A DNA stretch of 64,000 nucleotides, taken from positions 2,405,001 to 2,469,000 of the forward strand of contig NZ_CP007033.1 of the NCBI RefSeq assembly GCF_000512895.1, in the 5' to 3' direction. This document shows positions 34,767-43,000 of the stretch, piece by piece. Below the pieces are notes generated by a model that was not told where the DNA came from, did not search any database, and saw only the letters and a list, made by a program, of their open reading frames with translations. Each line of letters opens with the position of its first letter. Position 1 is the stretch's first letter. A program made the translations under genes and the position numbers. The stretch comes from Dehalobacter restrictus DSM 9455 (GTDB taxonomy: Bacteria > Bacillota > Desulfitobacteriia > Desulfitobacteriales > Syntrophobotulaceae).

Positions 34767-35592
34767 TTATGATTCTATTCTTTCTACCAACTCGTTCATC
34801 GTATAATGTACAAATTGTTTTCCGAGATCGGTCAGCACGTATTGTTTTGTCCCTTCGAAAGCAGATTCCATCGTTTGTGCATTTTTTTGTCTTTGGTTCT
34901 TTGCTGCTCTCTTCTTAAGAAACCGTCCATCTCCTGTGGTTGAACGAGCCTGTCTAACGACGCCGCCAGTACTAAGCTCTCGAATAACATATTTAAACAG
35001 ATCAGCTTCTGCTGAATCATCTCTAGGTAATTCTTCACCGTACATTTCCGCCCATATGTCATATCTTGTAAATCCAGGATTAACAAAAATTATACGTATA
35101 ACCATAAAATGCAACTCATTATATAACCTAATCCATTCTATAAATAATCTGACAACATCGTCGGAACACAAACGAGTTCCAGCAGCATTTGAAAGTAAAT
35201 TTGCGACATACTTACGTTTTTCATGAGTATCTGCGTCATCCCACACTTTAAAGGATTTACGAACAAGTTTTAAATAATCTTCACTTGTGACTCTCTCTTC
35301 AATTTCATCTCCAATGGAATTAAATCGGGTATCAATCTCTGACAATGTTATTAGTAATCCACGAATCTTATTTTCGTGTTCTTCAAGCCATTTCGTTTGT
35401 AAATAATTAGTTTTCATTGATCCTTCATCAGTTTTTAATGTTGCCATTGTGCTAAAAAAAGCTCCAACCCACGGAATACTCCCAAGAGCTGCAAGAATAA
35501 CTTTTTCAATAATTCTTCTTTGCGTTGTGGGTGAATATTTAATCTAACTCTTCGTTAATGCTGGAAGCTATACTCTCTTCTACATCAGACAT
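34767..35592 (-). pseudogene. Frameshifted gene with membrane hairpin and helical domain
   Basis: Translation should begin at the ATG at 35592, which has an ideal AAGGAGG seven bases upstream. That frame (MSDVEESIASSINEELD) stops at 35539. The +1 frame continues without a stop: IKYSPTTQRR, a hydrophobic stretch VILAALGSIPWVGAFFSTMA, a helical domain (WLEEHENKIRGLLITLSEID, YVANLLSNAAGT), then GKQFVHYTMNELVERIES. The long frame has no ribosome site of its own. Either a 1-base change has broken the gene, or it is read by +1 frameshifting at GAT-TAA. The family is not known to me. Confidence 0.6.
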
Positions 35593-35683
35593 TTTCTTGC
35601 CTCCTTACGTATTTAATTAACTTCAAAGTAATGCTTGATTTATCCGCGCCAGGACGGCGCGGCGTTCCTGCGACCAATTTCAT

Positions 35684-35757
35684 TTAACGTCCCGTGAATT
35701 CCCGAAGCGTCTTACATCATTCATATATTCTAAGTTTTGGGAATTCGCTGTTAGCCG
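35684..35757. repeat. attC-like site B (best conserved)
   Basis: ATTTAAC (35683-35689; matches the integron core RYYYAAC) is followed by GTCCCGTGAATTCCC. About 62 bases on come GGGAATTC and TGTTAGCC (35749-35756; close to GTTRRRY, one mismatch). GAATTCCC/GGGAATTC and TAAC/GTTA form the nested imperfect palindrome expected of an attC hairpin. The total length of about 75 bases is within the attC range. The strand that would fold is undetermined. Confidence 0.5.
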
Positions 35758-35898
35758 AAGTTTCCCATGCTCCATAGAACAACATAAGCTATATTTCCAT
35801 ATATTTATTAAAAATTCCTTTATTCGTTATGCGTATAACTTATACACATACATCTGGAGTTTATTTTAAGAAAAAATACTGACATAAAGAAGGAGTAT

Positions 35899-35951
35899 CA
35901 GTACGCTGTGCCGAATATGTTTCTTAGAAACATATTCGGCACAGCGTACTG
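35899..35951. repeat. Perfect 53-base palindrome (26-bp arms)
   Basis: Arms of 26 bp, starting CAGTACGCTGTGCCG and ending GTTTCT, with a single T at the centre. There is no T-run after the stem. Its length and perfection are far beyond a normal terminator. It lies 142 bases after attC-like site B and 62 bases before a second perfect palindrome. Confidence 0.9.
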
Positions 35952-36012
35952 AAGCAAAAATAATTTGCAATAAATACAAATCCCCAAAAACAAAATGAAG
36001 GAAATTTAATGG

Positions 36013-36050
36013 TTCATAGCGAATAGGTTATATAACCTATTCGCTATGAA
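36013..36050. repeat. Perfect 38-base palindrome (19-bp arms)
   Basis: TTCATAGCGAATAGGTTAT followed directly by its exact complement, with no loop. It shares a CGAATA-GTT core with the other palindromes in this region (CCGAATATGTTT at 35899 and CCGAACTAGGTT at 37037). It lies about 100 bases upstream of the small gene at 36151. Confidence 0.9.
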
Positions 36051-36150
36051 GTGAAAATGATAATAATATTAAATAAATACAGTATTATCCTTTCTATATT
36101 GGAAAAACTATGCATATAGTATTGAAACAATATTTGGAAGGTGATATTAT

Positions 36151-36339
36151 ATGAAGACAGATAGGCGTTTTATGCGAAGGAGTGATAGTATGGCGCAAGC
36201 ATTTGAAGCAACACCATCCATTAAAGGATTTGAAGCAACAAAGTTGATCAGATCAGTGATGAATAGTAAGACAGATGTACGCAAAGTTGAAAAATTAGAT
36301 AGATTGTATACTAGAATCAATTCTTATAAGAAAAAGTAA
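36151..36339 (+). CDS. Small basic protein overlapping a GNAT gene
   Basis: 62-residue basic protein, not recognised. The first ATG has AAGGTG eight bases upstream. A second start at 36190 (MAQAFEATPSIKGFEATK) has an equally good AAGGAG, so the shorter 49-residue form is plausible. It contains a short internal echo, FEATPSIKGFEATK, and a Lys/Arg-rich helical C-terminus. Its stop overlaps the GNAT start (TAATG), implying coupled translation. The arrangement resembles small-partner plus GNAT toxin pairs, but it shows no ribbon-helix-helix domain. Confidence 0.6.
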   Translation: MKTDRRFMRRSDSMAQAFEATPSIKGFEATKLIRSVMNSKTDVRKVEKLDRLYTRINSYKKK

Positions 36340-36911
36340 TGGATATATTAAATGAAATTAAAGTAGAACGCCTATCCCCTTATCATAATATAGGGGATTT
36401 TTATTGCGAAGAACCAAGTTTAAATAATTTCTTACAAAAAGAAGCTTTAGAGCATCAGAAACAGAGAATTTCTTTTACCACCGTATACTTACATAATGAT
36501 ATTATCGCAGGATATATTACTTTAGCGACAGATTCAATTGTATTAGAATTAGATAATGCTGCTGAAATCAAAGATTTAGACACACGATTTCCTCAATTAC
36601 CTGCTTTAAAACTTTGCAGGATCGCACGTGATTTAAGATACAAAGGTAAAGCACTTGGTGTATATATGCTAGAAGATACCATTGCATATGGACACTCATT
36701 AAATAGTCCTGACAATGTAATGGGCGCTGGATGTAGGTTTATTACTGCTGATATTAGGAATCCTTCATTGATATATAACTTCTATGTACCAAATGGGTTC
36801 GAACCTCATTCTGATGGTAGCGGAGGTACCTTTCATTATAGATATGATTTAGGTTCTTTACCGTCAGAATCACATGACTCCATAGAATCAGATGTGGCTA
36901 TTAACGAATAA
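36339..36911 (+). CDS. GNAT-family N-acetyltransferase
   Basis: 190-residue GNAT acetyltransferase. Visible features are an N-terminal FYCEEPSLNNFLQKEALEHQ (resembling the start of TacT/AtaT-like toxins), the beta4 strand LPALKLCRIARDLRYKGKAL with the acetyl-CoA loop, then DIRNPSLIYNFYVPNGF, the usual C-terminal strand-helix. Similar proteins acetylate aminoacyl-tRNA in toxin-antitoxin pairs or act on small molecules; the choice cannot be made here. It is coupled to the small gene at 36151 and followed by a clean terminator. Confidence 0.78.
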   Translation: MDILNEIKVERLSPYHNIGDFYCEEPSLNNFLQKEALEHQKQRISFTTVYLHNDIIAGYITLATDSIVLELDNAAEIKDLDTRFPQLPALKLCRIARDLRYKGKALGVYMLEDTIAYGHSLNSPDNVMGAGCRFITADIRNPSLIYNFYVPNGFEPHSDGSGGTFHYRYDLGSLPSESHDSIESDVAINE

Positions 36912-36925
36912 ACAGTCTTATAATT

Positions 36926-36952
36926 AAAAGACCTCTCTCGCAGAGGTCTTTT
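36926..36952 (+). terminator. Intrinsic terminator after GNAT gene
   Basis: AAAAGACCTCT and AGAGGTCTTTT pair over 11 bp around CTCGC, 15 bases after the GNAT stop, ending in a T-run. Confidence 0.92.
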
Positions 36953-37027
36953 CTCATTTCTCCAACCAACCTCCCAACCAACAAAACAAAGCTACAAAGG
37001 AATACAGAGGAATGGGAAATTTCGGCT

Positions 37028-37115
37028 AACGTCTTTTTCCCGAACTAGGTTCGTATTATATCTGAATATGGAGGTATTTACGAACCTAGTTCGGGAATAT
37101 TTCCTTTAGCTGTTA
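37028..37115. repeat. attC-like site C with 19-bp inverted repeat, at the recombinase 3' end
   Basis: GGCTAACGTC begins the site at 37025-37033. A perfect 19-bp inverted repeat, TTCCCGAACTAGGTTCGTA at 37037-37055 and its complement at 37079-37097, forms the stem. CTGTTA closes it at 37110-37115, inside the last codons of the recombinase gene. The TAACGTC start and TGTTA end are shared with sites A and B, and the CCCGAA/TTCGGG inner stem resembles site B. It may be the site at which the recombinase acts. Confidence 0.5.
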
Positions 37116-38276
37116 TTCCAGCTTTCTCCAATGCTGTCAAGAGGACTTTTGATTTTACCAAGATCTTTTATGCTAACATGAGTATATATTTCCGTTGTTT
37201 TTGAACTGCTGTGTCCAAGTAATTCCTGGATATACCTTAAATCTATGCCCGCCTCAAGTAGATGGGTGGCAAAGGAGTGTCTTAAGGAGTGTACGGATAC
37301 CCTTTTATCTATAGATGCATACTTACAGGCATTGACAAATATTTTTTGAATAGTCCTTTCTGAGATATGTGCACCTTTTTCTTCCCCGGGAAACAACCAA
37401 TCATCCAATTTATACTGTGCTGCGTAGTATTTTCTTAAGATTTCTAAGGCCCCACTTGATAATATGGTATACCGATCTTTCCTGCCTTTCCCTTGCCTGA
37501 GATGGATAAGCATTCTGTTGCTGTCAATGTCGTTTACCTTTAGGGAAGATACTTCACTTACTCTTAGTCCAGCAGAATAAACAAGTGTAAGAATAGCCTT
37601 ATGTTTAAGATTCCTCGAGGCCATAAGAATACGTTCAATTTCTAGCTGGCTTAAAATATCTGGTAGTTTTTTTCTTTTTTTGGTCTGGGTAATTTACTGT
37701 TTGTTTCTTTGTTCAAAATACAACGAAATAGAAATTTAATAGAGCTAACTGCTTGATTTGCATAGGCATGGGAACATTTCTGTTTTTCCAAAAGATACAG
37801 CAAATAATCTTTGATATCTTGATCCGTAATGTTCTCCGGATCTTTATAAATAAAAAACAAAAAACGTTGTCAACATAAACACTCGTAGTATTATGACTAT
37901 AGCCCTGGATTTTCAGTTCTTTTTGCATACGATCAAAAATATGGTTTTCAATAATAGTATCTATTCCTAATCTCTTAGGGATTTTGGAATTGATAATAAT
38001 TTCATTCGGAAATAGCTTAAATAAATTAATAATGGTTTCTTTGGAATAAGGCACAATCCAGTGCTTCTTTTCAGAATCCCATATTCGGCCTTGAATCGTT
38101 CTAATCTTTTCAACCCGTTCAGCCGAATATTCAAAAGAAACATACAGCTCTCGTGAATTTTCCTTCATATGTTTACTAATATCTGTATTAATAGCTGGAT
38201 ATATGTTTGCGATTATGTCTGTGTTTAATTCTGGGTTCACATCCAGATTTGCATTTGCAGTTACATAGACAGCCAT
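37106..38276 (-). pseudogene. Tyrosine recombinase, interrupted by two -1 frameshifts at slippery heptamers
   Basis: If two -1 shifts are allowed, this is a 390-residue tyrosine recombinase. The ATG at 38276 follows GAGGAG. Residues 50-100 (ELYVSFEYSAERVEKI, GRIWDSEKKHWIVPYSKETI) look HARP-like. The core-binding domain starts near residue 115 (MQKELKIQGYSHNT). The first shift is at T-TTT-TTA (37857-37851), joining DNVFCFL to IYKDPENIT. The second is at A-AAA-AAC (37672-37666), joining KKEKN to LPDILSQLEIERIL. The catalytic set is complete: Arg in AGLRVSE, Lys in GKGRKDR, HxxR in HSLRHSF, His in LGHSSSK and Tyr in IYTHV. It lacks the extra insert of classical IntI. It may be recoded, phase-variable or dead. 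Confidence 0.75.
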
Positions 38277-38417
38277 TTTTCTCCTCACTCTTACAAGAAG
38301 GTAAATATTTTTCAAAAAAATACCATTCTTTACTATTTTAGTATTCCATGGAGATATGGTCAACATTTTTTGCAGCAGCAAGACAAATATTCAAAAGCAT
38401 TTCTGACAAGAATGAAA

Positions 38418-38458
38418 ATTAAGGATGATCTCTGTTCAATACAGGAATCATCCTTAAT
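38418..38458. terminator. Terminator downstream of nrdG
   Basis: ATTAAGGATGA and TCATCCTTAAT pair over 11 bp around a 19-base loop, just beyond the nrdG stop at 38469. It separates the core genes from the accessory island. Confidence 0.75.
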
Positions 38459-38468
38459 CTTTAATTCT

Positions 38469-39143
38469 TTATTTCAAGCCGCGGACTGGGCAGTTTAGCT
38501 TCTCTCCCATTTCTTTAAGCCAGGAATCCGGGTATGCTTCATAGGTTTTTCCATCGAGGACTCCCTGGGGGGGCTGGCGAAATTGCTGGAGCACCCAGCT
38601 GGTCTCCTGGCCAAGAAGCTTACGGATCACGGTTAAATCCTCAAAAGGATGCCAGACCGGCAGCACTGTTGTCCTGAATTCATATGGGATTCCGCTGTTT
38701 TTGATCCATTCGACCGTTTCGGATATCTTGTCGCCACTGTTCCTGCATCCGGTCAGCTCCGGATATTTTTCCGGAGTGCATTTGATATCCATCGCAATAT
38801 AGTCTAAGCAAGGCGCAACTTCCTGCAGTTTTTCAAGGCTGCTGCCGTTCGTATCCAGCTTCACTTTAAAGCCTAGTTCCCAGATTTCCCTAGCCAAAGG
38901 CACAAGGTCCGTAGATAAAAGCGGCTCCCCGCCCGTTAGACATACTCCGTCCAATAGCCCTTTTCTGGTCTTCATAAATTCTATGACAGCGGAAGGAGAA
39001 GTCTGCGACGGCTTCTCCTTCACATCGACCAGGGCAGGGTTCTGGCAGTAACCGCACTGGAAATTGCATCCCCCAAAAAAGACGGTTGCGACAATATGAC
39101 CGGGATAATCTACCAGAGAAAAAGGTTCAATATCCATCAGCAT
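38469..39143 (-). CDS. nrdG: Anaerobic ribonucleotide reductase activating protein
   Basis: 224-residue radical SAM activase that installs the glycyl radical on NrdD. The Fe-S triad is CNFQCGYC (about residue 27), preceded by FSLVDYPGHIVATVFFGG, the usual family start. The TGGEPLL motif binds S-adenosylmethionine. The length agrees with the longer NrdG2-like class. It lies about 60 bases after nrdD in the same direction, completing the oxygen-independent dNTP pathway. Confidence 0.93.
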   Translation of the reverse strand: MLMDIEPFSLVDYPGHIVATVFFGGCNFQCGYCQNPALVDVKEKPSQTSPSAVIEFMKTRKGLLDGVCLTGGEPLLSTDLVPLAREIWELGFKVKLDTNGSSLEKLQEVAPCLDYIAMDIKCTPEKYPELTGCRNSGDKISETVEWIKNSGIPYEFRTTVLPVWHPFEDLTVIRKLLGQETSWVLQQFRQPPQGVLDGKTYEAYPDSWLKEMGEKLNCPVRGLK

Positions 39144-39204
39144 AATCTTTTATCCATCCCTTTTTATGCCATTCCTGCAAAGTTCGCATTATTGACTTGG
39201 GTTG

Positions 39205-41328
39205 TTATTTCGCTACGCCGTCAAACAGACTTGGCGTGACGCCCGTAACACGATATTTAACAGTTTCTTGTTTCTCTTCCTGTTTGCCGGGGTTCATGGC
39301 GGAGATCGGTCTATAGAAGCCGGTGACCCTCGTCATGACTAAGGTTTCCCTGCCGCACTCGGGGCAGTTAAAATGTTCACCTTTGATATATTTGTGGTCT
39401 TCGCAGATGCTGAAGGTCGGAGTCAGCGTGAAATACGGCAGCTGGAAGTTCTCAAATACCCTGCGTACGACAGCCTTGGCGACGGCAAGATCATCGAGAC
39501 TTTCAGCCAGATAACCGTGAAGCACGGTCCCTCCGGTATAAAGCGTCTGCAGGTCATCCTGAAGCTCCACGGCGCGGAACAGGTCGCTGGTATAGCCCAC
39601 AGGCAGGTGAGTGGAGTTCGTGTAATAGGGTTCATTGTCACCGGCCGTAATCATATCGGGATAATGCTTTTTGTTGATTTTGGCTAGACGGTAGCTCGTA
39701 CCTTCCGCGGGCGTTGCCTCAAGGTTATAGAGGTCTCCGTCTTGCTCCTGGAATTCCTGGATGCGGTCTCTCATATAGTTCAATGTTTCCTTGGCAAAAT
39801 TCTGTCCGAAAACAGTGGTGATGTCATCGGCGTCCGAAGTAAAATTACGGATCGCTTCATTCATGCCGACCAGACCGATCGTCGAGAAGTGGTTCGTCCA
39901 GTACTTGCCGAAACGTTTTTTAATATCTCTCAGATAAAATTTGGTATAGGGGTACAAGCCATTGTCCGTCAGGATCTCCAGCGTTTTGCGTTTGGTCTGC
40001 AGCGAGGACCGGGCGATGTTCATGTGGTTATCAATCAGTGTGATGAACTGATCCCAGTTGCCTTTAGCCAGATAGCCGTACAACGGCAGGTTCAGGGTTA
40101 CAACTCCAATGCTTCCTGTGAGCGGATTGGCTCCGAACAGGCCACCTCCGCGTTTTCTGAGTTCCCTGTTGTCCAGACGCAGACGGCAGCACATGCTTCT
40201 GGCGTCCTCCGGATTCATATCGGAGTTGATAAAGTTCGCAAAATACGGGATTCCGTATTTATCGGTCATTTTGAAGATCGCTCTCGATACTTCACTGTTC
40301 CAGTCAAAGCCCTTCGTGATGTTATACGTCGGGATCGGGAAGCTAAAAATATTGCCGTCAGCATCACCTTCGAGCATGACCTCGCAGAACGCCATATTGA
40401 TGATATCCATCTCAGCTTGATATTCCCGGTACGGCGTATCCAGGAATTTGCCGTCAACGACAGCGGGTTCATCTTTGATGGCTGATTCGGCCGCCCGCAC
40501 ATCGAGCGTAATATTAAAGAATGGAGACTGGAAACCTACCCTGGTCGGGACATTGACATTGAAAATAAATTCCTGAATCCCCTGTTTGACTTGTTTATAA
40601 TCAAGGTTATCCACTCTGACGAACGGAGCAAGATAGGTATCAAAGCTGGAGAGTGCCTGAGCACCGGCAGCTTCTCCCTGTAAGGTATAAACAAAATTAA
40701 CGATCTGTCCGAGTGCGGAACGAAAGTGTTTGGCCGGTCTGGAGGTCGTTTTGCCTTCCGCGCCCCTAAAACCTACCAGAAGCAGGTCTTTGAGATCCCA
40801 GCCGACGCAATATGGAGCAAGATCTCCCATGTCATGATTATGCAAAGCACCGGAATCGTGCGCTTTGCCGACTTCAGACGGAAGCAGGGACTGCCAGAAA
40901 GCATTGGTCGCTTTGCTGGTTACAAACCGGTTAAGCCCCTGAACCGAAAATCCCATATTGGAATTCTCTTTGATTTCCCAGGTTCCCAGCCCCAGGTAAT
41001 CAGAGAATAATTGATTGTTATCGTTTTTGGCGCTTTCCTGATTTCGAATGATTTCATGCTGGAAGCGGTATCTTATATATGCTCTGGCGACATTGGTATT
41101 TCCTGTCTGCATCAGGACATCTTCGACTTTGTCCTGAATCTGCTCGATTTGGAAGCCTTCATTCTTACTGTAAGCAGCTTCTAATTCCGAGAATACCCTG
41201 TCGGTAACGATCTTCGCCCAGTTGGTGACATTGGGGGTTTCGGTAGCGATAAAAGCCTTTTCTACCGCCTTGCGAATCTTCTCCTGATTAAAAATTTCTC
41301 TTCTTCCATCCCTTTTCACAACGTACAT
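39205..41328 (-). CDS. nrdD: Anaerobic ribonucleoside-triphosphate reductase
   Basis: 707-residue class III ribonucleotide reductase that makes dNTPs without oxygen. The N-terminal ATP-cone domain is visible (KRDGRREIFNQEKIRKAVEKA). The central barrel includes GALHNHDMGD and MCCRLRLDNRELRKRGGGLFG. Near the C-terminus lie zinc-binding Cys residues (CEDHKY and CPECGRE) and the glycyl-radical loop RVTGFYRPISAMNPGK. The start ATG follows GGAGG. It is transcribed after nrdR and before nrdG. The ATP cone allows allosteric control by dATP. Confidence 0.96.
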   Translation of the reverse strand: MYVVKRDGRREIFNQEKIRKAVEKAFIATETPNVTNWAKIVTDRVFSELEAAYSKNEGFQIEQIQDKVEDVLMQTGNTNVARAYIRYRFQHEIIRNQESAKNDNNQLFSDYLGLGTWEIKENSNMGFSVQGLNRFVTSKATNAFWQSLLPSEVGKAHDSGALHNHDMGDLAPYCVGWDLKDLLLVGFRGAEGKTTSRPAKHFRSALGQIVNFVYTLQGEAAGAQALSSFDTYLAPFVRVDNLDYKQVKQGIQEFIFNVNVPTRVGFQSPFFNITLDVRAAESAIKDEPAVVDGKFLDTPYREYQAEMDIINMAFCEVMLEGDADGNIFSFPIPTYNITKGFDWNSEVSRAIFKMTDKYGIPYFANFINSDMNPEDARSMCCRLRLDNRELRKRGGGLFGANPLTGSIGVVTLNLPLYGYLAKGNWDQFITLIDNHMNIARSSLQTKRKTLEILTDNGLYPYTKFYLRDIKKRFGKYWTNHFSTIGLVGMNEAIRNFTSDADDITTVFGQNFAKETLNYMRDRIQEFQEQDGDLYNLEATPAEGTSYRLAKINKKHYPDMITAGDNEPYYTNSTHLPVGYTSDLFRAVELQDDLQTLYTGGTVLHGYLAESLDDLAVAKAVVRRVFENFQLPYFTLTPTFSICEDHKYIKGEHFNCPECGRETLVMTRVTGFYRPISAMNPGKQEEKQETVKYRVTGVTPSLFDGVAK

Positions 41329-41410
41329 GGCTTAGTCCTCCTGCTCCCATATATATTTATTTGCATGGATATCCTGTCTTTATCGCAAGGATCTCAATTG
41401 GGGGACTGTT

Positions 41411-41878
41411 TTATTTGCGACGCTTTACCAGTCCGTTCAACTCTTCCATAAACTTCTGAATATCCTTGAACTGCCTGTAAACAGAAGCAAAGCGAATATA
41501 CGCAATTTCATCTGCTGCAAACAGTTTTTTCATGACGGCCTCACCGATCAATTCGCTCGGCACTTCGCGGTCGTTGATATCACGCATTTCTCTTTCGATA
41601 TCAGTGACCATTGTTTCCAGCTGCTCAGTGGACACGGGACGCTTTTCACAGGCCTTGTTCAATCCGGACAATAGTTTGTGACGGGAAAAGGGCTCTCTTC
41701 TGCCATCCTTTTTCACGACAATCAGCTGAAAATCCTCGTAGCGCTCATACGTCGTAAAACGCTTTGTGCAGACATCGCATTCCCGCCTGCGTCGGATAGC
41801 AGTACCTTCCTCAATTTGTCTGGAATCCAGCACCTTCGTGTCGTCACTCTGGCAAAAAGGACAGCGCAATACCCTCAT
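41411..41878 (-). CDS. nrdR: NrdR transcriptional repressor
   Basis: 155-residue repressor of ribonucleotide reductase genes. It has the zinc ribbon [20 protein letters not shown] with the second Cys pair in [17 protein letters not shown], then the ATP-cone domain starting [18 protein letters not shown]. The length is typical. The ATG at 41878 is preceded by AGGAAGG and gives the family N-terminus; a longer frame adds unrelated residues. A palindromic NrdR-box-like sequence lies about 40 bases upstream, suggesting autoregulation and control of the downstream nrdD. Confidence 0.95.
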   Translation of the reverse strand: MRVLRCPFCQSDDTKVLDSRQIEEGTAIRRRRECDVCTKRFTTYERYEDFQLIVVKKDGRREPFSRHKLLSGLNKACEKRPVSTEQLETMVTDIEREMRDINDREVPSELIGEAVMKKLFAADEIAYIRFASVYRQFKDIQKFMEELNGLVKRRK

Positions 41879-41914
41879 CCTTCCTATATCTTGTATATTC
41901 CTTATTTTATCAAT

Positions 41915-41926
41915 ACTATATATAGT
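41915..41926 (-). promoter_or_regulatory. NrdR-box-like palindrome
   Basis: ACTATATATAGT is a perfect 12-bp palindrome and matches the centre of the NrdR box (ACACWATATWTWGT type). It lies 36 bases upstream of the nrdR start. NrdR usually binds two such boxes in tandem; only one is clear here. Confidence 0.55.
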
Positions 41927-42146
41927 AAGCAATAGCCTTTTATTGGCGTTTTTATGCATCTAAGGCCTTCTATATGGATTATTTTACGTTTTGCTTGCGA
42001 TTTTAGTTCTTGAAGATTTCATGCAAAACATTACTTAAGTCCCAAATCATTGCAAAATAAATAAATCAAGACAAACACACTTCCGTCAAAAAAACATATC
42101 CTTTTATTGTAAATATATTCCATTATAACCATAAGGAGGAATCCCC

Positions 42147-42890
42147 ATGAGTATTGGTCAACCCTCCTATCTTCTGCAAAAAGTTGCACCGATTGTACTG
42201 AGGGAACTTCAGCCATACATCGCCGGTAAAGTTGGTCCCCTCGTTGCTGAAAAAATTGGCATGCCCATTGCCAGGAAAGTCGGACTTCCACTTGCTAAAA
42301 GAATAGGTATTCCTATGGCCCGTAAAACCGGTACCTTTTTATTGAACCGGGTCGGCTATCCGCTTATTAATAAAGTCATTTTTAAAGGAAATCCCCCTTC
42401 ATTCCTCTTGCCCGGAAATCCCCAGGCAAACAGTGGCACAGGAATAAAGACAATGGTGACAGAAGCAGGATCAGGAAATGGTACCGGTACTGGAATAAGC
42501 ACCGGTCCAGGTACAGTTATTAATACAAGTAAAGGTATAAAAAGGACAAAAAGAACAGAAACAGGAATAGAATCTGAAGCAGGTGTACGCGGGAGAAAAC
42601 AAACCAAAGCAGAAAAAAAAATTGAAAAGCAAAACAGAAAGCGTCAAAAAACACGGAGAGGCTTGTTTAGCTTTGGTAAAAATCTTCAGTCCTTCCCGAC
42701 TGGAATCCGTCCGCAGAACCAAATAGTCCCCGGGCCGATAGTTCCTTCTCCTAACCAGGAAGCACCGAGTACCTTCGTCCAGCCTGTTGTTCAAAATCCA
42801 ACTGTCCAAAATTCTTATGAACTATTTGATCAAAATCAGAATTATGCTTCAAGTCTATTTAGCAGAAGAAGGCAAAACTATGGTTTTTGA
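42147..42890 (+). CDS. Hypothetical protein with octapeptide Gly/Pro repeats
   Basis: 247-residue protein, not recognised. Residues 28-77 form six 8-residue repeats with Gly at positions 30, 38, 46, 54, 62 and 70 and Pro two residues later in most units (KIGMPIAR, KVGLPLAK, RIGIPMAR). Residues 97-125 are Gly/Thr/Ser-rich, residues 130-170 strongly basic (KKIEKQNRKRQKTRRG), and the tail is Pro/Gln/Asn-rich. There is no signal peptide or membrane helix. The ATG has a perfect AAGGAGG. The composition recalls spore-coat or surface proteins, but that is a guess. It stands alone, convergent to metH. Confidence 0.7.
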   Translation: MSIGQPSYLLQKVAPIVLRELQPYIAGKVGPLVAEKIGMPIARKVGLPLAKRIGIPMARKTGTFLLNRVGYPLINKVIFKGNPPSFLLPGNPQANSGTGIKTMVTEAGSGNGTGTGISTGPGTVINTSKGIKRTKRTETGIESEAGVRGRKQTKAEKKIEKQNRKRQKTRRGLFSFGKNLQSFPTGIRPQNQIVPGPIVPSPNQEAPSTFVQPVVQNPTVQNSYELFDQNQNYASSLFSRRRQNYGF

Positions 42891-42950
42891 AAAATTCGAA
42901 TACAAACAATAAGATTCTATAAAAATTGGTTAACGATACAAAAACGCATA

Positions 42951-42980
42951 AAATCCCGCCTCAGTCTCGAGACGGGATTT
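42951..42980. terminator. Bidirectional terminator downstream of metH
   Basis: AAATCCCG and CGGGATTT flank an imperfect inner stem. It lies between the convergent repeat-protein gene and metH, which ends at 43001. Confidence 0.85.
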
Positions 42981-43000
42981 CATGGCGTTTATTGCAGAGA

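Noticed and set aside
37106-38276. Classical IntI integron integrase
   Set aside because: The region between the catalytic Lys and the HxxR motif lacks the extra ~20-residue insert that defines IntI, so only an integron-like, non-IntI interpretation is kept.
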